Source: Thalassotalea_B sp049613795 (GTDB taxonomy: Bacteria > Pseudomonadota > Gammaproteobacteria > Enterobacterales > Alteromonadaceae). Taken from it: 27,829 nt of DNA. Of this stretch, positions 8,416 to 16,534 are shown one piece after another. Below the pieces are notes generated by a model. The model searched no databases. It saw nothing but the letters and a program-made list of their open reading frames with translations, and was not told where the DNA came from. A program made the translations under genes and the position numbers. The DNA lies in contig JBMZCX010000039.1 of the NCBI GenBank assembly GCA_049613795.1, positions 1 through 27,829 on the forward strand. Reading direction: 5' to 3'. Numbering within the stretch: position 1 is the stretch's first letter; each line of letters starts with the position of its first letter.

Positions 8416-8694
8416 ATGTCAAAAAAAGTGATTAACAAGTTAGTAGAAACGCACAAAGACTTAACCCATAGTGAAAATTTAAAAGTGTCATCTCATGTTC
8501 AACGTGAACACGATGAATGGTTTATTAATACCATAATGATCGAAGGCTTCACTGTACCTTTCAAATATAAACGTAAAAAAGTCTATCAAACATTAGCTGG
8601 TAATCGGGTTAATTTAACCTATTACCCGTCATCTGAAAACATTGCTGGCATGGAAATAGAAGTGATGAATGTAGTACGAATTAAAGTCGCTTAA
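8416..8694 (+). CDS. Conserved hypothetical 92-aa protein
   Basis: This small, basic, soluble protein has no signal peptide and no membrane segment. An AAAGG ribosome binding site lies seven bases before the ATG. The C-terminal half has a strongly patterned stretch (FKYKRKKVYQTLAGNRVNLTYYP, then AGMEIEVMNVVRIK) with the look of a small beta-sheet domain. I associate this pattern with short uncharacterised proteins of Shewanella and Pseudoalteromonas relatives, but I cannot name a domain. It stands between the serine hydrolase (61 bp upstream) and the Yip1 gene, which seems to have its own promoter. No function is proposed. Confidence 0.75.
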   Translation: MSKKVINKLVETHKDLTHSENLKVSSHVQREHDEWFINTIMIEGFTVPFKYKRKKVYQTLAGNRVNLTYYPSSENIAGMEIEVMNVVRIKVA

Positions 8695-8789
8695 TATTCA
8701 CTTTAGATATATACATATAACCCCTTAATAAATTAAAGATATAAAAATAAAAAATATTGTCAGTTATCCGACTATTTTTAAATCAATCC

Positions 8790-8818
8790 TTGACGAACTC
8801 TTCAACATCTTACATAAA
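8790..8818 (+). promoter_or_regulatory. Candidate sigma70 promoter for the Yip1-family gene
   Basis: TTGACG (8790-8795) and CATAAA (8813-8818) are separated by exactly 17 bases and match the consensus boxes at 5/6 and 4/6 positions. The start site would give a leader of about 85 bases before the gene at 8911. Confidence 0.4.
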
Positions 8819-8910
8819 TAGGTTATCAACAAAAAAAATAACAACGTTGAGAGCAATATTAAAAGGGTTATCTCTTTTTAATTTTTATTGGGGACTGCAG
8901 GAGAAAATCT

Positions 8911-9513
8911 ATGATATTAAACCACATCTGGGGGCTTTACGCTCATCCAAAAGAAGAATGGCAAACCATTGAAAAGCGACATGAAAGCTTAATGTATAGC
9001 TCTATTCATATATTAGTCGTTGCTTTAATTCCGGCTATTTGTAGTTATTATGCGGCAGCGCATTTAGGCTGGTCAATCGGTGTCGGCGATGTAATTAAGC
9101 TCCCACAATCAAGCGCTATCGCAATGTCGACTGCCATGTACTTTGGTTTAGTTGGAGGCGTTATAGGACTTGCCTATTTAATTCAGTGGATGGCGAAAAC
9201 ATTTGATGCTTCACCTGACTTCACACAGTCTTTAGAGTTAGCCGCTTATACTGCAACACCATTACTTATGGCGGGTTTATCTGCCTTATACCCTGCACTT
9301 TGGTTTGTTGCTATTGTAGGTTTAGGCGCACTTTCTTATTCGGTATATTTATTATATTCAGGTGTACCTATTATGATGCACATTCCTGAAGAAAAAGGCT
9401 TTATTTATTCAAGCTCTGTGGTTACCTGCGGACTAGTACTATTAGTTGCACTTATGGCTTTTAGCGCAGTAATGTTTGGTATGGGCTTTGGTTCTGATTA
9501 TATTCCAAGCTAA
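8911..9513 (+). CDS. Yip1 family inner-membrane protein
   Basis: This is a 200-aa polytopic membrane protein. The N-terminus (HIWGLYAHPKEEWQTI) is the typical cytoplasmic lead of bacterial Yip1-domain proteins. It is followed by about five hydrophobic helices, with the first at about 30-46, the second at about 66-90, and others centred near 115, 140 and 175. An AGGAG ribosome binding site lies seven bases before the ATG, which fixes the start. Bacterial Yip1 proteins have no settled function. A 71-codon overlapping frame at 8757-8972 was judged spurious. The gene is followed by a strong bidirectional terminator shared with the convergent purF. Confidence 0.85.
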   Translation: MILNHIWGLYAHPKEEWQTIEKRHESLMYSSIHILVVALIPAICSYYAAAHLGWSIGVGDVIKLPQSSAIAMSTAMYFGLVGGVIGLAYLIQWMAKTFDASPDFTQSLELAAYTATPLLMAGLSALYPALWFVAIVGLGALSYSVYLLYSGVPIMMHIPEEKGFIYSSSVVTCGLVLLVALMAFSAVMFGMGFGSDYIPS

Positions 9514-9535
9514 TTAATTTTACAGCGTATCGATC

Positions 9536-9565
9536 AAAAAGGCAGCGTATTCACGCTGCCTTTTA
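9536..9565. terminator. Bidirectional intrinsic terminator between Yip1 gene and purF
   Basis: A perfect 8-bp GC-rich stem (GGCAGCGT at 9541-9548, ACGCTGCC at 9553-9560) with an ATTC loop is flanked by five A's on the left and four T's on the right. It therefore has a T-run in both directions and should end both convergent transcripts. Confidence 0.92.
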
Positions 9566-9587
9566 CATTTAAATAGCGCGATTAAAC

Positions 9588-11105
9588 CTATTCTGCGCCT
9601 TCATTATGCATATCAATAATAGAGTCGGCATTTTTATCTGACGTTTCTTTAGTGTCATTATTACGCATAGCGTCTAATCTTTCTAAATACGTTTGGTCAA
9701 TATCCTTAGTAATATATTGCCCATTAAACACTGACGTTTCAAAATCTTTAATGCTTGGGTTAGTTGATGAAACAGCAAGCTGTAGGTCTTCAATAGACTG
9801 AAAAATTAATTTATCAGCACCAATAAGCTGACAAATATCATCAAGTTCACGACCATGAGCAATTAATTCATTGGCGCTTGGCATATCGATACCATAAACA
9901 TTAGGAAAACGTATTTCAGGAGCTGCTGATGCAAAGTATACTTTTTTAGCGCCAGCGCTTCGTGCCATGTCAATAATTTGCTCGGACGTTGTACCACGCA
10001 CAATTGAGTCATCAACTAATAATACATTTTTACCTTCAAACTCTGCACCAATGGCATTTAGTTTACGGCGCACTGATTTTTTGCGTTGTTCTTGTCCTGG
10101 CATAATAAATGTACGACCAATATAACGGTTTTTAACAAAGCCTTGTCGGTACGGTAAATTCAATGTTTGCGCTATTTGTAAGGCACTATCACACGATGTT
10201 TCAGGAATAGGAATAACAACATCAATGTCTTCATCAGCCCATTCTTTCGCTATTTTTTCACCCAGTTTTCTGCCCATTTCAACACGCGAACCGTAAACTG
10301 AAATTTTATCCATGGTTGAGTCTGGACGAGCAAAATATACGTATTCGAAAATACAAGGATTAAACTGCGGGTTTTCAGCACATTGCTTACTATGAATTTG
10401 GCCATCTTCAGTAAAGAATATAGCTTCACCTGGCGCAACATCACGTACAAAAGTAAAGTCATTTGCATCAAGCGCAACTGACTCAGATGCCACCATGTAT
10501 TCAACACCCGTTTCAGTTTCACGCTTACCAAAGACTAATGGTCGAATACCATGTGGGTCACGAAATGCAACCATACCGTGACCAATAATTAAGGCAACGG
10601 TCGCATAAGCACCACGGATGCGCTTATGAACATTAGCAATAGCCGTAAAAATATCATCTGGCGTTAAATTAATAGTGCCTGACTGCTGTAGCTCATGCCC
10701 TAAAATATTAAGTAATAATTCAGAATCAGAAGTGGTATTTACATGACGACGCGCTTCTTGATACAACCAACCTTTAAGCTCTTCAGCGTTGGTTAAGTTG
10801 CCATTGTGCGCAAGTGAGATACCAAAAGGAGAATTAGCGTAAAACGGCTGAGCTTCCGATGAGCTTGACGTACCTGCGGTAGGGTAACGAATATGGCCAA
10901 TGCCAATATTTCCCTGCAAACGCAGCATATGACGTGTATGGAACACATCTTTGACGAGTCCGTTGCCTTTACGCAACCTAAATGTATTGTCGTTAATGGT
11001 GACAATACCCGCTGCATCTTGTCCACGATGCTGTAAAACAGTTAAACCATCGTAAATCGCCTGACCTACTGGTGTTTTACCAACAATGCCAACTATACCA
11101 CACAT
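9588..11105 (-). CDS. purF: Amidophosphoribosyltransferase
   Basis: This enzyme makes 5-phosphoribosylamine from PRPP and glutamine, the first committed step of purine synthesis, in the cytoplasm. It is 505 aa, the length of E. coli PurF. It begins MCGIVGIVG, so Cys2 becomes the N-terminal nucleophile of the class II glutaminase domain after Met removal. HRGQDAAG and the GHIRYPTAG loop follow. The C-terminal phosphoribosyltransferase domain carries the PRPP motif VLLVDDSIVRGT (about 361-372, with Asp365 and Asp366). GGAGA lies nine bases before the ATG. It is the last gene of truA-accD-folC-dedD-cvpA-purF, 127 bp after cvpA. No PurR-type palindrome (ACGCAAACGTTTGCGT-like) was found in that gap or before cvpA. 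Confidence 0.98.
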   Translation of the reverse strand: MCGIVGIVGKTPVGQAIYDGLTVLQHRGQDAAGIVTINDNTFRLRKGNGLVKDVFHTRHMLRLQGNIGIGHIRYPTAGTSSSSEAQPFYANSPFGISLAHNGNLTNAEELKGWLYQEARRHVNTTSDSELLLNILGHELQQSGTINLTPDDIFTAIANVHKRIRGAYATVALIIGHGMVAFRDPHGIRPLVFGKRETETGVEYMVASESVALDANDFTFVRDVAPGEAIFFTEDGQIHSKQCAENPQFNPCIFEYVYFARPDSTMDKISVYGSRVEMGRKLGEKIAKEWADEDIDVVIPIPETSCDSALQIAQTLNLPYRQGFVKNRYIGRTFIMPGQEQRKKSVRRKLNAIGAEFEGKNVLLVDDSIVRGTTSEQIIDMARSAGAKKVYFASAAPEIRFPNVYGIDMPSANELIAHGRELDDICQLIGADKLIFQSIEDLQLAVSSTNPSIKDFETSVFNGQYITKDIDQTYLERLDAMRNNDTKETSDKNADSIIDMHNEGAE

Positions 11106-11175
11106 AAAGTTATTCTCCGCCGAACTAAGGGTTGTGATTTTTCAAAGTTGTTTTTCAGCTATTTTCGATGTAATA

Positions 11176-11191
11176 CAAAGTCATCACTTTG
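11176..11191. repeat. Short hairpin in the cvpA-purF gap
   Basis: CAAAGT and ACTTTG form a perfect 6-bp stem around CATC. A second small stem (AAGATC/GATCTT, 11219-11234) overlaps the cvpA stop codon. Neither has a convincing T-run, so they could be processing or stability hairpins in the cvpA-purF mRNA, or chance. Confidence 0.3.
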
Positions 11192-11232
11192 CAAAATAAT
11201 CAAAAAACGCTGCACGAAAAGATCAATAGATC

Positions 11233-11721
11233 TTAAGCGTTATTTAAAAAGCTTGATGATTGTTTGAGGTATTCAAAAAACCATTCAATTACCAATGTAA
11301 ATTCTGGAATCAATTGCGAACTTTGCCACCACTTGCTCTGCGCTGCAGGTGTAAAGGCATCTAAAAAGAAAAGTATAGCACTGGTAATGAGTACACCTCG
11401 TAATGCACCAAAAACAATACCTAGCATACGGTCTGTGCCCGATAAACCTGTTTTTTCAACAAGTTGACTAATAAGGTAATTCACTAATGCGCCTAAAATA
11501 AGCGTGGTAATAAATAGAATAGCAACAGCGGCTGCATTACGAAGTAATTGGTCGGAAATATTGGTCAGGTATTGCGCTAAATCAGCATAAAATGAACTGG
11601 CAATAAAGAAGGCACTGATCCAAATAACGAGTGATACCGCTTCTTTAACAAAGCCTCTCACTATACTAATTATTGTTGATAACGCGATGACTGCCAATAT
11701 GGCATAGTCTATCCAAATCAT
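11233..11721 (-). CDS. cvpA: CvpA family membrane protein
   Basis: This is a 162-aa inner-membrane protein, the same length as E. coli CvpA, with four hydrophobic segments. The N-terminus MIWIDYAILAVIALSTIISIVRGFVKEAVSLV is the classic CvpA signature: a first helix followed by RGFVKE. CvpA is known in E. coli for colicin V production and, in later work, for envelope and bile tolerance; its molecular role is unsettled. It lies directly upstream of purF, as in E. coli, and 71 bp downstream of dedD. That gap has a palindromic, promoter-like element. The ribosome binding site (GAGAA) is weak. Confidence 0.96.
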   Translation of the reverse strand: MIWIDYAILAVIALSTIISIVRGFVKEAVSLVIWISAFFIASSFYADLAQYLTNISDQLLRNAAAVAILFITTLILGALVNYLISQLVEKTGLSGTDRMLGIVFGALRGVLITSAILFFLDAFTPAAQSKWWQSSQLIPEFTLVIEWFFEYLKQSSSFLNNA

Positions 11722-11746
11722 AAGTCGAGTGTTCTCATTGATTAGA

Positions 11747-11772
11747 GGCGCGCATTCTAACAGAATAGCGCC
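11747..11772 (-). promoter_or_regulatory. Palindromic promoter-like element upstream of cvpA
   Basis: GGCGC (11747-11751) pairs with GCGCC (11768-11772), and ATTCT pairs with AGAAT inside, around an AAC loop. Read on the minus strand it contains TAGAAT followed by GCGCGCC, which resembles a sigma70 -10 box with a GC-rich discriminator. There is no T-run, so it is not a normal terminator. It may be an internal promoter for cvpA-purF, an operator, or both. Confidence 0.4.
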
Positions 11773-11792
11773 CTATTTAGCCAATATTTTTA

Positions 11793-12452
11793 CTACTTTG
11801 TTGGTTTAAATCGCGCTATTTTTCCCTCAACTGAGGTTAACGTCTTTAACGCAGGTATTTTTTTCTCTAAACTCGATTTTATCAATTCAGGGCCAACAAA
11901 TACTTTAGTTAAATTTCCTGTGCGAGTTTTTATTGGTTTACTAAAAACGGTGTAACCTTTGTCTTTCAATTTTTTTATTAGTTCATCAACGTTTTTCTTA
12001 TGACGAAAGCTACCTAATTGAATCACCCACGCTTCTTTCAATACGGCTTTTTCAGGTAATTTTTTGGGCTTAGCATCAGCAATCACCGAGGCTAATTCCT
12101 TCTCTTTAGTGATCTCTTTTTTAGTGTTATTACTTACCGCTAAGTTAGCTTCACTCGTAGGCAATGACGTTACTTTTACAGTGTTATCATCGTTAGCTGT
12201 CGATTTTTTATCATTAACATCATCGTCTAATGCTTGTTCATCAGACAACGTTTCTTGAGATAACTGGCTAAGCTTATCTTCATTGAGTCGCTTACCCGTT
12301 GATTCAAAATCGACCTTGGGTGCTTCAGGAATTTTAGCAAATTCTTCTTGATACGTTTTTTTCTCACCATCTAAAATATCAGGTAAGAAAATAATGGCAA
12401 TAGCCGCAATAATGGCGGTTCCCACGAGTCGATTTTGAAAAGGTGTAGACAA
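11793..12452 (-). CDS. dedD: DedD, SPOR-domain cell division protein
   Basis: This is a 219-aa bitopic inner-membrane protein. The N-terminus MSTPFQNRLVGT, a helix (about 9-25), then LDGEKKTYQEEFAKIP match E. coli DedD almost word for word. A charged, low-complexity linker (about 50-130) leads to a C-terminal SPOR domain (about 140-217, with WVIQLGSFRHKKNVDELIKKLKDKGY), which binds denuded septal peptidoglycan. The start codon is TTG at 12452. No ATG fits the family N-terminus, and AGGAG lies five bases before the TTG, so the start is well supported. It sits eight bases after folC in the accD-folC-dedD-cvpA order. Confidence 0.96.
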   Translation of the reverse strand: MSTPFQNRLVGTAIIAAIAIIFLPDILDGEKKTYQEEFAKIPEAPKVDFESTGKRLNEDKLSQLSQETLSDEQALDDDVNDKKSTANDDNTVKVTSLPTSEANLAVSNNTKKEITKEKELASVIADAKPKKLPEKAVLKEAWVIQLGSFRHKKNVDELIKKLKDKGYTVFSKPIKTRTGNLTKVFVGPELIKSSLEKKIPALKTLTSVEGKIARFKPTK

Positions 12453-12460
12453 ACTAACTC

Positions 12461-13735
12461 CTAAACTAACAGTTTTCTGATAGCTGAAACGGTATAAAAT
12501 GAACCAAAAACTAAGAGTAAATCGGTTGATTTTGCTGTAGATAAAGCCATTTTATAGGCATCTTCTACTTTGTCAAAGCAATTCACTGAACCTTTAGCTT
12601 GCGTCAACAATTCTGCAAGTGCTTCAGCGTTAGCGCCTCGGGGCACAGCCAAACTTGCCACATACCAAGCATCAATATCGTGCTTAAGTTCAACAAGCGT
12701 GCTTTGTATGTCTTTATCCGCCAACATTGCGGCTACCGCATGTATTTTCGCACTAGGATTATCAGCCAGATATTGCTTCACATATTGAGATAAATAGCGT
12801 GCGGCTAAAGGGTTGTGGCCAACATCAAGTACCACATCACACATTGCTTTAAAGTGTTCGGTACGGCCTGCCACTTTGGTTTGCTGAATACTGTTAACTA
12901 GTGCTTGCTCACTAAATTCGGGCAGTATATGCATTAAAACGCTAATCGCTGTGGCGACATTATCAAGTGGAATATGTGGCAAAGGCAAATTTTCAAAGCT
13001 ATTTTGGCTATTTTTCCAAGACCATGTTTTATCCGTATTTGTCGTCACAAAAAAGTCTTGTTCTCGTTGTACCATATTAGCGTTAATTTCTTGCCCATAA
13101 GCTAGCACGCTTTGAGCGGGAGACGCTTCGCCAAGTATTGCGGTTTTATTTGAGCGCAAAATACCCGCTTTTTCTCTAGCAATGGTTTCTCTGTCATTAC
13201 CTAAAAAAGCTTGGTGATCTAAATCAACGGTAGTGATAACACTAATGTCAGCGTCAATTATATTAGTGGCGTCTAATCGACCGCCTAAACCAACTTCCAG
13301 TACAATATATGCAGGGCGTTCAATCATTAACACTAAAAATGCCGCTAATGTGGTGTATTCGTAATAGCTTAAGCTGATTTCTTTGCGCGCATGTTCTATT
13401 TTTTTAAATGCGTTAATAATAGCTTGGTCAGCCACATCCGCTTTGTTAATGCGTAAGCGTTCATTAAAGCGTTCAATATGTGGGGATGAATACACCGCAA
13501 TCGTTTTATCACTATTTAGTAATACTTGTTCAATGAACGCGCAGGTGGTGCCTTTACCATTAGTACCCGCAACGGTAATCAGTTGTGCGAATGACAAGTC
13601 AATTGCCAAGCGCTGAGCAACTTCGTTAATGCGTGTTAGCCCTAAATCAATTTCACGGCTATGCAGAGACTCTAAATAAGAAAGCCACTCATCGAGAGTG
13701 TGCTCCCTTGAGTGGCTTAATATATTTTTATTCAT
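12461..13735 (-). CDS. folC: Bifunctional dihydrofolate synthase / folylpolyglutamate synthase
   Basis: This cytoplasmic Mur-ligase-family enzyme adds glutamate to dihydropteroate and then extends the polyglutamate tail of folates. It is 424 aa, close to E. coli FolC. The ATP P-loop is AGTNGKGTT (about 56-64). SSPHIERFNERLRI, EVGLGGRLDATN, DLDHQAFLGNDRETIAREKAGI and the late DVGHNPLAARYL block are all present, in family order. The N-terminus (LDEWLSYLESLHSREIDLGLTRI) aligns with E. coli FolC, supporting the ATG at 13735 although no ribosome binding site is clear. It is six bases after accD and probably translationally coupled. Confidence 0.98.
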   Translation of the reverse strand: MNKNILSHSREHTLDEWLSYLESLHSREIDLGLTRINEVAQRLAIDLSFAQLITVAGTNGKGTTCAFIEQVLLNSDKTIAVYSSPHIERFNERLRINKADVADQAIINAFKKIEHARKEISLSYYEYTTLAAFLVLMIERPAYIVLEVGLGGRLDATNIIDADISVITTVDLDHQAFLGNDRETIAREKAGILRSNKTAILGEASPAQSVLAYGQEINANMVQREQDFFVTTNTDKTWSWKNSQNSFENLPLPHIPLDNVATAISVLMHILPEFSEQALVNSIQQTKVAGRTEHFKAMCDVVLDVGHNPLAARYLSQYVKQYLADNPSAKIHAVAAMLADKDIQSTLVELKHDIDAWYVASLAVPRGANAEALAELLTQAKGSVNCFDKVEDAYKMALSTAKSTDLLLVFGSFYTVSAIRKLLV

Positions 13736-13741
13736 GAAGTT

Positions 13742-14599
13742 TTAATTAGCAGAAACAGGCTGCCCTGTAAATTTTGACAATAAACGACCCAAAGTGTCGC
13801 GCATTTCACGGCGATCTACAATTAAGTCGATAGCACCTTTTTCTAATAAAAATTCACTACGCTGGAAACCCTCAGGCAACTTTTCACGTACTGTTTGTTC
13901 GATAACTCGTGGGCCTGCAAAACCAATTAATGCTTTAGGCTCTGCTACATTTACATCACCTAGCATGGCTAAACTTGCAGAAACACCACCCATTGTCGGG
14001 TCAGTTAATACCGAAATATACGGTAAACCTTGTTCACTCATTTTAGCTAATGCTGAACTGGTTTTTGCCATTTGCATTAATGAAAACAAAGCTTCTTGCA
14101 TACGTGCGCCACCACTTGCTGAAAAGCAAACTAACGGTACATTATGCTCTAAACAGTATTCTACGCCTTTAACAAAGCGTGCGCCGACCACAGACGCCAT
14201 TGAGCCGCCTAAAAATGAAAATTCAAAGGCCGCAACAACAATAGGCATGCCTTGTAATTCACCTTTCATTACCACTAAAGCGTCTTTTTCACCAGTATTT
14301 TTTTGTGCCGACGAAATACGGTCTTTATAACGTTTTGAGTCTTTAAACTTTAAAATATCTTGTGGTTCAAATTCTGTGCCTAACTCAAGACGTTCGCCTT
14401 GATCAAGAAAACCTTCTACACGTTTACGTGCAGTAATACGCATATGATGATCACATTTAGGACAAACCGACATTTGTCGTTCGAGTTCAGCTTTATATAA
14501 TACCGCGTTACACGCGCTACATTTGCTCCACACGCCTTCTGGAATATTGCTACGTTGAGTCGTTTTTGCTTTCGGGAGAATCTTTTCTATCCAGCTCAT
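13742..14599 (-). CDS. accD: Acetyl-CoA carboxylase carboxyltransferase subunit beta
   Basis: With AccA (not in this window), this subunit transfers the carboxyl group from biotin to acetyl-CoA to form malonyl-CoA, the first step of fatty-acid synthesis. It is 285 aa. An N-terminal four-Cys zinc ribbon is intact (Cys27, Cys30, Cys46, Cys49). The crotonase-fold core has FLGGSMASVVGARF, CFSASGGARMQEAL and the oxyanion-type DPTMGGVSASLAMLGD segments, ending with the family's GFAGPRVIEQTVREKLPEGFQ block. It begins a tight accD-folC-dedD run. The 159-bp gap to truA suggests its own promoter, but no box was convincing. Confidence 0.98.
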   Translation of the reverse strand: MSWIEKILPKAKTTQRSNIPEGVWSKCSACNAVLYKAELERQMSVCPKCDHHMRITARKRVEGFLDQGERLELGTEFEPQDILKFKDSKRYKDRISSAQKNTGEKDALVVMKGELQGMPIVVAAFEFSFLGGSMASVVGARFVKGVEYCLEHNVPLVCFSASGGARMQEALFSLMQMAKTSSALAKMSEQGLPYISVLTDPTMGGVSASLAMLGDVNVAEPKALIGFAGPRVIEQTVREKLPEGFQRSEFLLEKGAIDLIVDRREMRDTLGRLLSKFTGQPVSAN

Positions 14600-14758
14600 A
14601 ATATATTTTTTGCCTATTGCACAATAAAATTTGATACCAGTTTATTACTGCCACCAAATTACAAATTATTAGTAATATCAGGAATAACCACTAATTAGAC
14701 CATAAAACACAGTATTTTGAATATAAAAAACTGGTCTGTTTTGTCTAAAAAGTGCGTT

Positions 14759-15538
14759 TTATAAAAATAATGGCCCTAATTCACGTTGAGGTAAATCAAA
14801 CGTTTCAGGGTAATCTACACCAACAAAGTATAACCCAGCTGACTGTGCCGTCATACCAGCAAGGCATCTGTTTTTGGCGTGTAATACTTCTTCAATCCAT
14901 TCTATGGGCTTTAGCCCTTGTCCCACTTTCATTAAGCTACCCGCAATATTTCGTACCATATGGTGTAAAAAAGCATTGCCTTTAACATCTAACACCAAAT
15001 ATTTGCCATGGCGAGTTACCGTACAGTGGTGCAAGGTTCTTACTGGAGAGTGTGACTGACAATGCACCGTTCTAAAGGAGGTAAAATCATGTTTTCCTAC
15101 CAAATATTGTGCGGCACTGTTCATTAACTTTTCATCCAAAGGCGCATGGCAAAAACTAATGCCGTGGCTTAATATCGCTGAACGCATAGGGTTATTATAA
15201 ATAATATAGCGATACCGACGTGCTGTTGCACTAAAGCGTGCATGAAACTCGTCATCTACTGCTTTTACCCAAGTCACCGCAATATCTTTAGGTAAATTGG
15301 TATTAACGCCTAATGTCCATGCCACATCTTTTCTTATTTTTGTCGTATCAAAATGCACCACTTGGTTAGTGGCATTGACGCCTGTGTCGGTTCTTCCCGC
15401 ACAAAATACTTCAATCGGTTCATCTGCAATTTTAGATAACGCTTGCTCTAACTTTTGTTGAACACCGATCACATTTTTTTGACGTTGCCAGCCAAAATAT
15501 TTACTGCCATCATATTCAACGCCTAGTGCATACCGCAT
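14759..15538 (-). CDS. truA: tRNA pseudouridine(38-40) synthase
   Basis: TruA isomerises uridines 38, 39 and 40 in the anticodon stem-loop of many tRNAs. It is 259 aa (E. coli has 270). The N-terminus MRYALGVEYDGSKYFGWQRQ is typical, and the catalytic aspartate is Asp51 in the AGRTDTGVNA motif. Further family blocks are RFSATARRYRYII, DFTSFR and HHMVRNIAGSLMKVG. AGGGGA lies five bases before the ATG at 15538. It is the first gene of the leftward cluster and divergent from rsmE. E. coli also has truA upstream of accD, with dedA between; dedA is absent here. Confidence 0.97.
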   Translation of the reverse strand: MRYALGVEYDGSKYFGWQRQKNVIGVQQKLEQALSKIADEPIEVFCAGRTDTGVNATNQVVHFDTTKIRKDVAWTLGVNTNLPKDIAVTWVKAVDDEFHARFSATARRYRYIIYNNPMRSAILSHGISFCHAPLDEKLMNSAAQYLVGKHDFTSFRTVHCQSHSPVRTLHHCTVTRHGKYLVLDVKGNAFLHHMVRNIAGSLMKVGQGLKPIEWIEEVLHAKNRCLAGMTAQSAGLYFVGVDYPETFDLPQRELGPLFL

Positions 15539-15599
15539 TTGTGTCCCCTAACCTATCTAAAATCGCTTTAAATCATAAAACGTAAACTATTAACTTAAA

Positions 15600-15612
15600 C
15601 GCGCGCATTATC
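15600..15612 (-). promoter_or_regulatory. Candidate -10 box with GCGCGC discriminator upstream of truA
   Basis: On the minus strand GATAAT is followed by GCGCGCG, about 60 bp before the truA ATG. TTCGCA lies 18 bases upstream as a poor -35. The same '-10 then GCGC' pattern occurs before cvpA and rdgB. GC-rich discriminators are typical of promoters under stringent control. Confidence 0.35.
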
Positions 15613-15741
15613 CCCGATCTATTGCTACTTTGCGAACCTTTCTGGTGTAAATATCAAGTAAATAAAGCGGATAAACATTGAAATTTACTCCCTCCACCCC
15701 TATCTTCGATAGTAACTTAATAATTTGGCATTGCACTACGC

Positions 15742-16488
15742 ATGAGAAACCCTCGAGTTTATCAAAACCAACCATTACTCCCTGAAACGACTATTGACTT
15801 AGACGCCGATGCCTTTGGTCATATTATTCGTGTCTTACGATTAAAAGAAGGCGATGTTATTACTTTATTTAACGGTCAGTTATTTGAAGAAAAGTGGGGT
15901 GAATTTAGCGCTACATTGGCCAATGTTAGTAAAAAAGGCGCACAAGCAAATATTATTTCATTTACTGAAAAAGAGAATGAATCGCCGCTTAATATCCATT
16001 TAGGGCAAGGAATCTCGCGTGGCGACAGAATGGATTTCACCCTCCAAAAGTCAGTAGAATTAGGTGTTAACACCATTACTCCACTTTTTACTGAACGTTG
16101 TGGCGTTAAACTCAATGCTGAGCGTTTAGCCAAAAAATGTGACCAATGGCAAAAAATAGTGATTAGTGCATGCGAACAAAGTGGCCGTTGTGCCGTTCCT
16201 ATTGTTAAGCAGCCCGAATATTTACAGGCATGGCTTGAGCAAGAAACATCGTCATTAAAGTTAAACTTACACCCTAAAGCGCAACATTCAATTATGTCGC
16301 TGCCTGAAATGAATAACCGAGTAAGGTTATTAGTAGGTCCCGAAGGTGGCTTAACCGACGAAGAAATTAGCAACGCTGAGCAACAAAGTTTTCAACCTGT
16401 ATTATTAGGGCCAAGAGTGCTTAGAACCGAAACCGCCGCGCTAACCGCAATTACCGCGCTCCAGTGTCGTTACGGCGATATAAAATAA
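15742..16488 (+). CDS. rsmE: 16S rRNA m3U1498 methyltransferase
   Basis: This SAM-dependent SPOUT methyltransferase methylates N3 of U1498 in 16S rRNA. It is 248 aa. The N-terminus MRNPRVYQNQPL leads into the PUA-like domain (FGHIIRVLRLKEGDVITLFNG). The C-terminal trefoil-knot SAM site is clear: LLVGPEGGLTDEEI (about 194-207) and LLGPRVLRTETAALTAI (about 222-238). It heads rsmE-gshB-yqgE-ruvX, the E. coli order, with 46 bp before gshB. No strong Shine-Dalgarno sequence precedes the ATG, but the family N-terminus fits it. A small hairpin (CTATC/GATAG, 15700-15712) lies in the upstream gap. Confidence 0.97.
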   Translation: MRNPRVYQNQPLLPETTIDLDADAFGHIIRVLRLKEGDVITLFNGQLFEEKWGEFSATLANVSKKGAQANIISFTEKENESPLNIHLGQGISRGDRMDFTLQKSVELGVNTITPLFTERCGVKLNAERLAKKCDQWQKIVISACEQSGRCAVPIVKQPEYLQAWLEQETSSLKLNLHPKAQHSIMSLPEMNNRVRLLVGPEGGLTDEEISNAEQQSFQPVLLGPRVLRTETAALTAITALQCRYGDIK

Positions 16489-16534
16489 ACAAGCGGTAAA
16501 TTTGCTGCGATAAAAATTACATCAGGAATAAATT

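Noticed and set aside
8757..8972. 71-codon open frame before the Yip1 gene
   Set aside because: It overlaps the better-supported Yip1 start, has no ribosome binding site and an unnatural composition; the stretch carries a candidate promoter instead.
11106..11232. PurR-type operator before purF
   Set aside because: No palindrome like ACGCAAACGTTTGCGT was found in the gap or upstream of cvpA; only short unrelated hairpins are present.
13794..14330. 178-codon open frame opposite accD
   Set aside because: It is the antisense shadow of a highly conserved accD; its composition mirrors the complementary codons and no family is recognisable.
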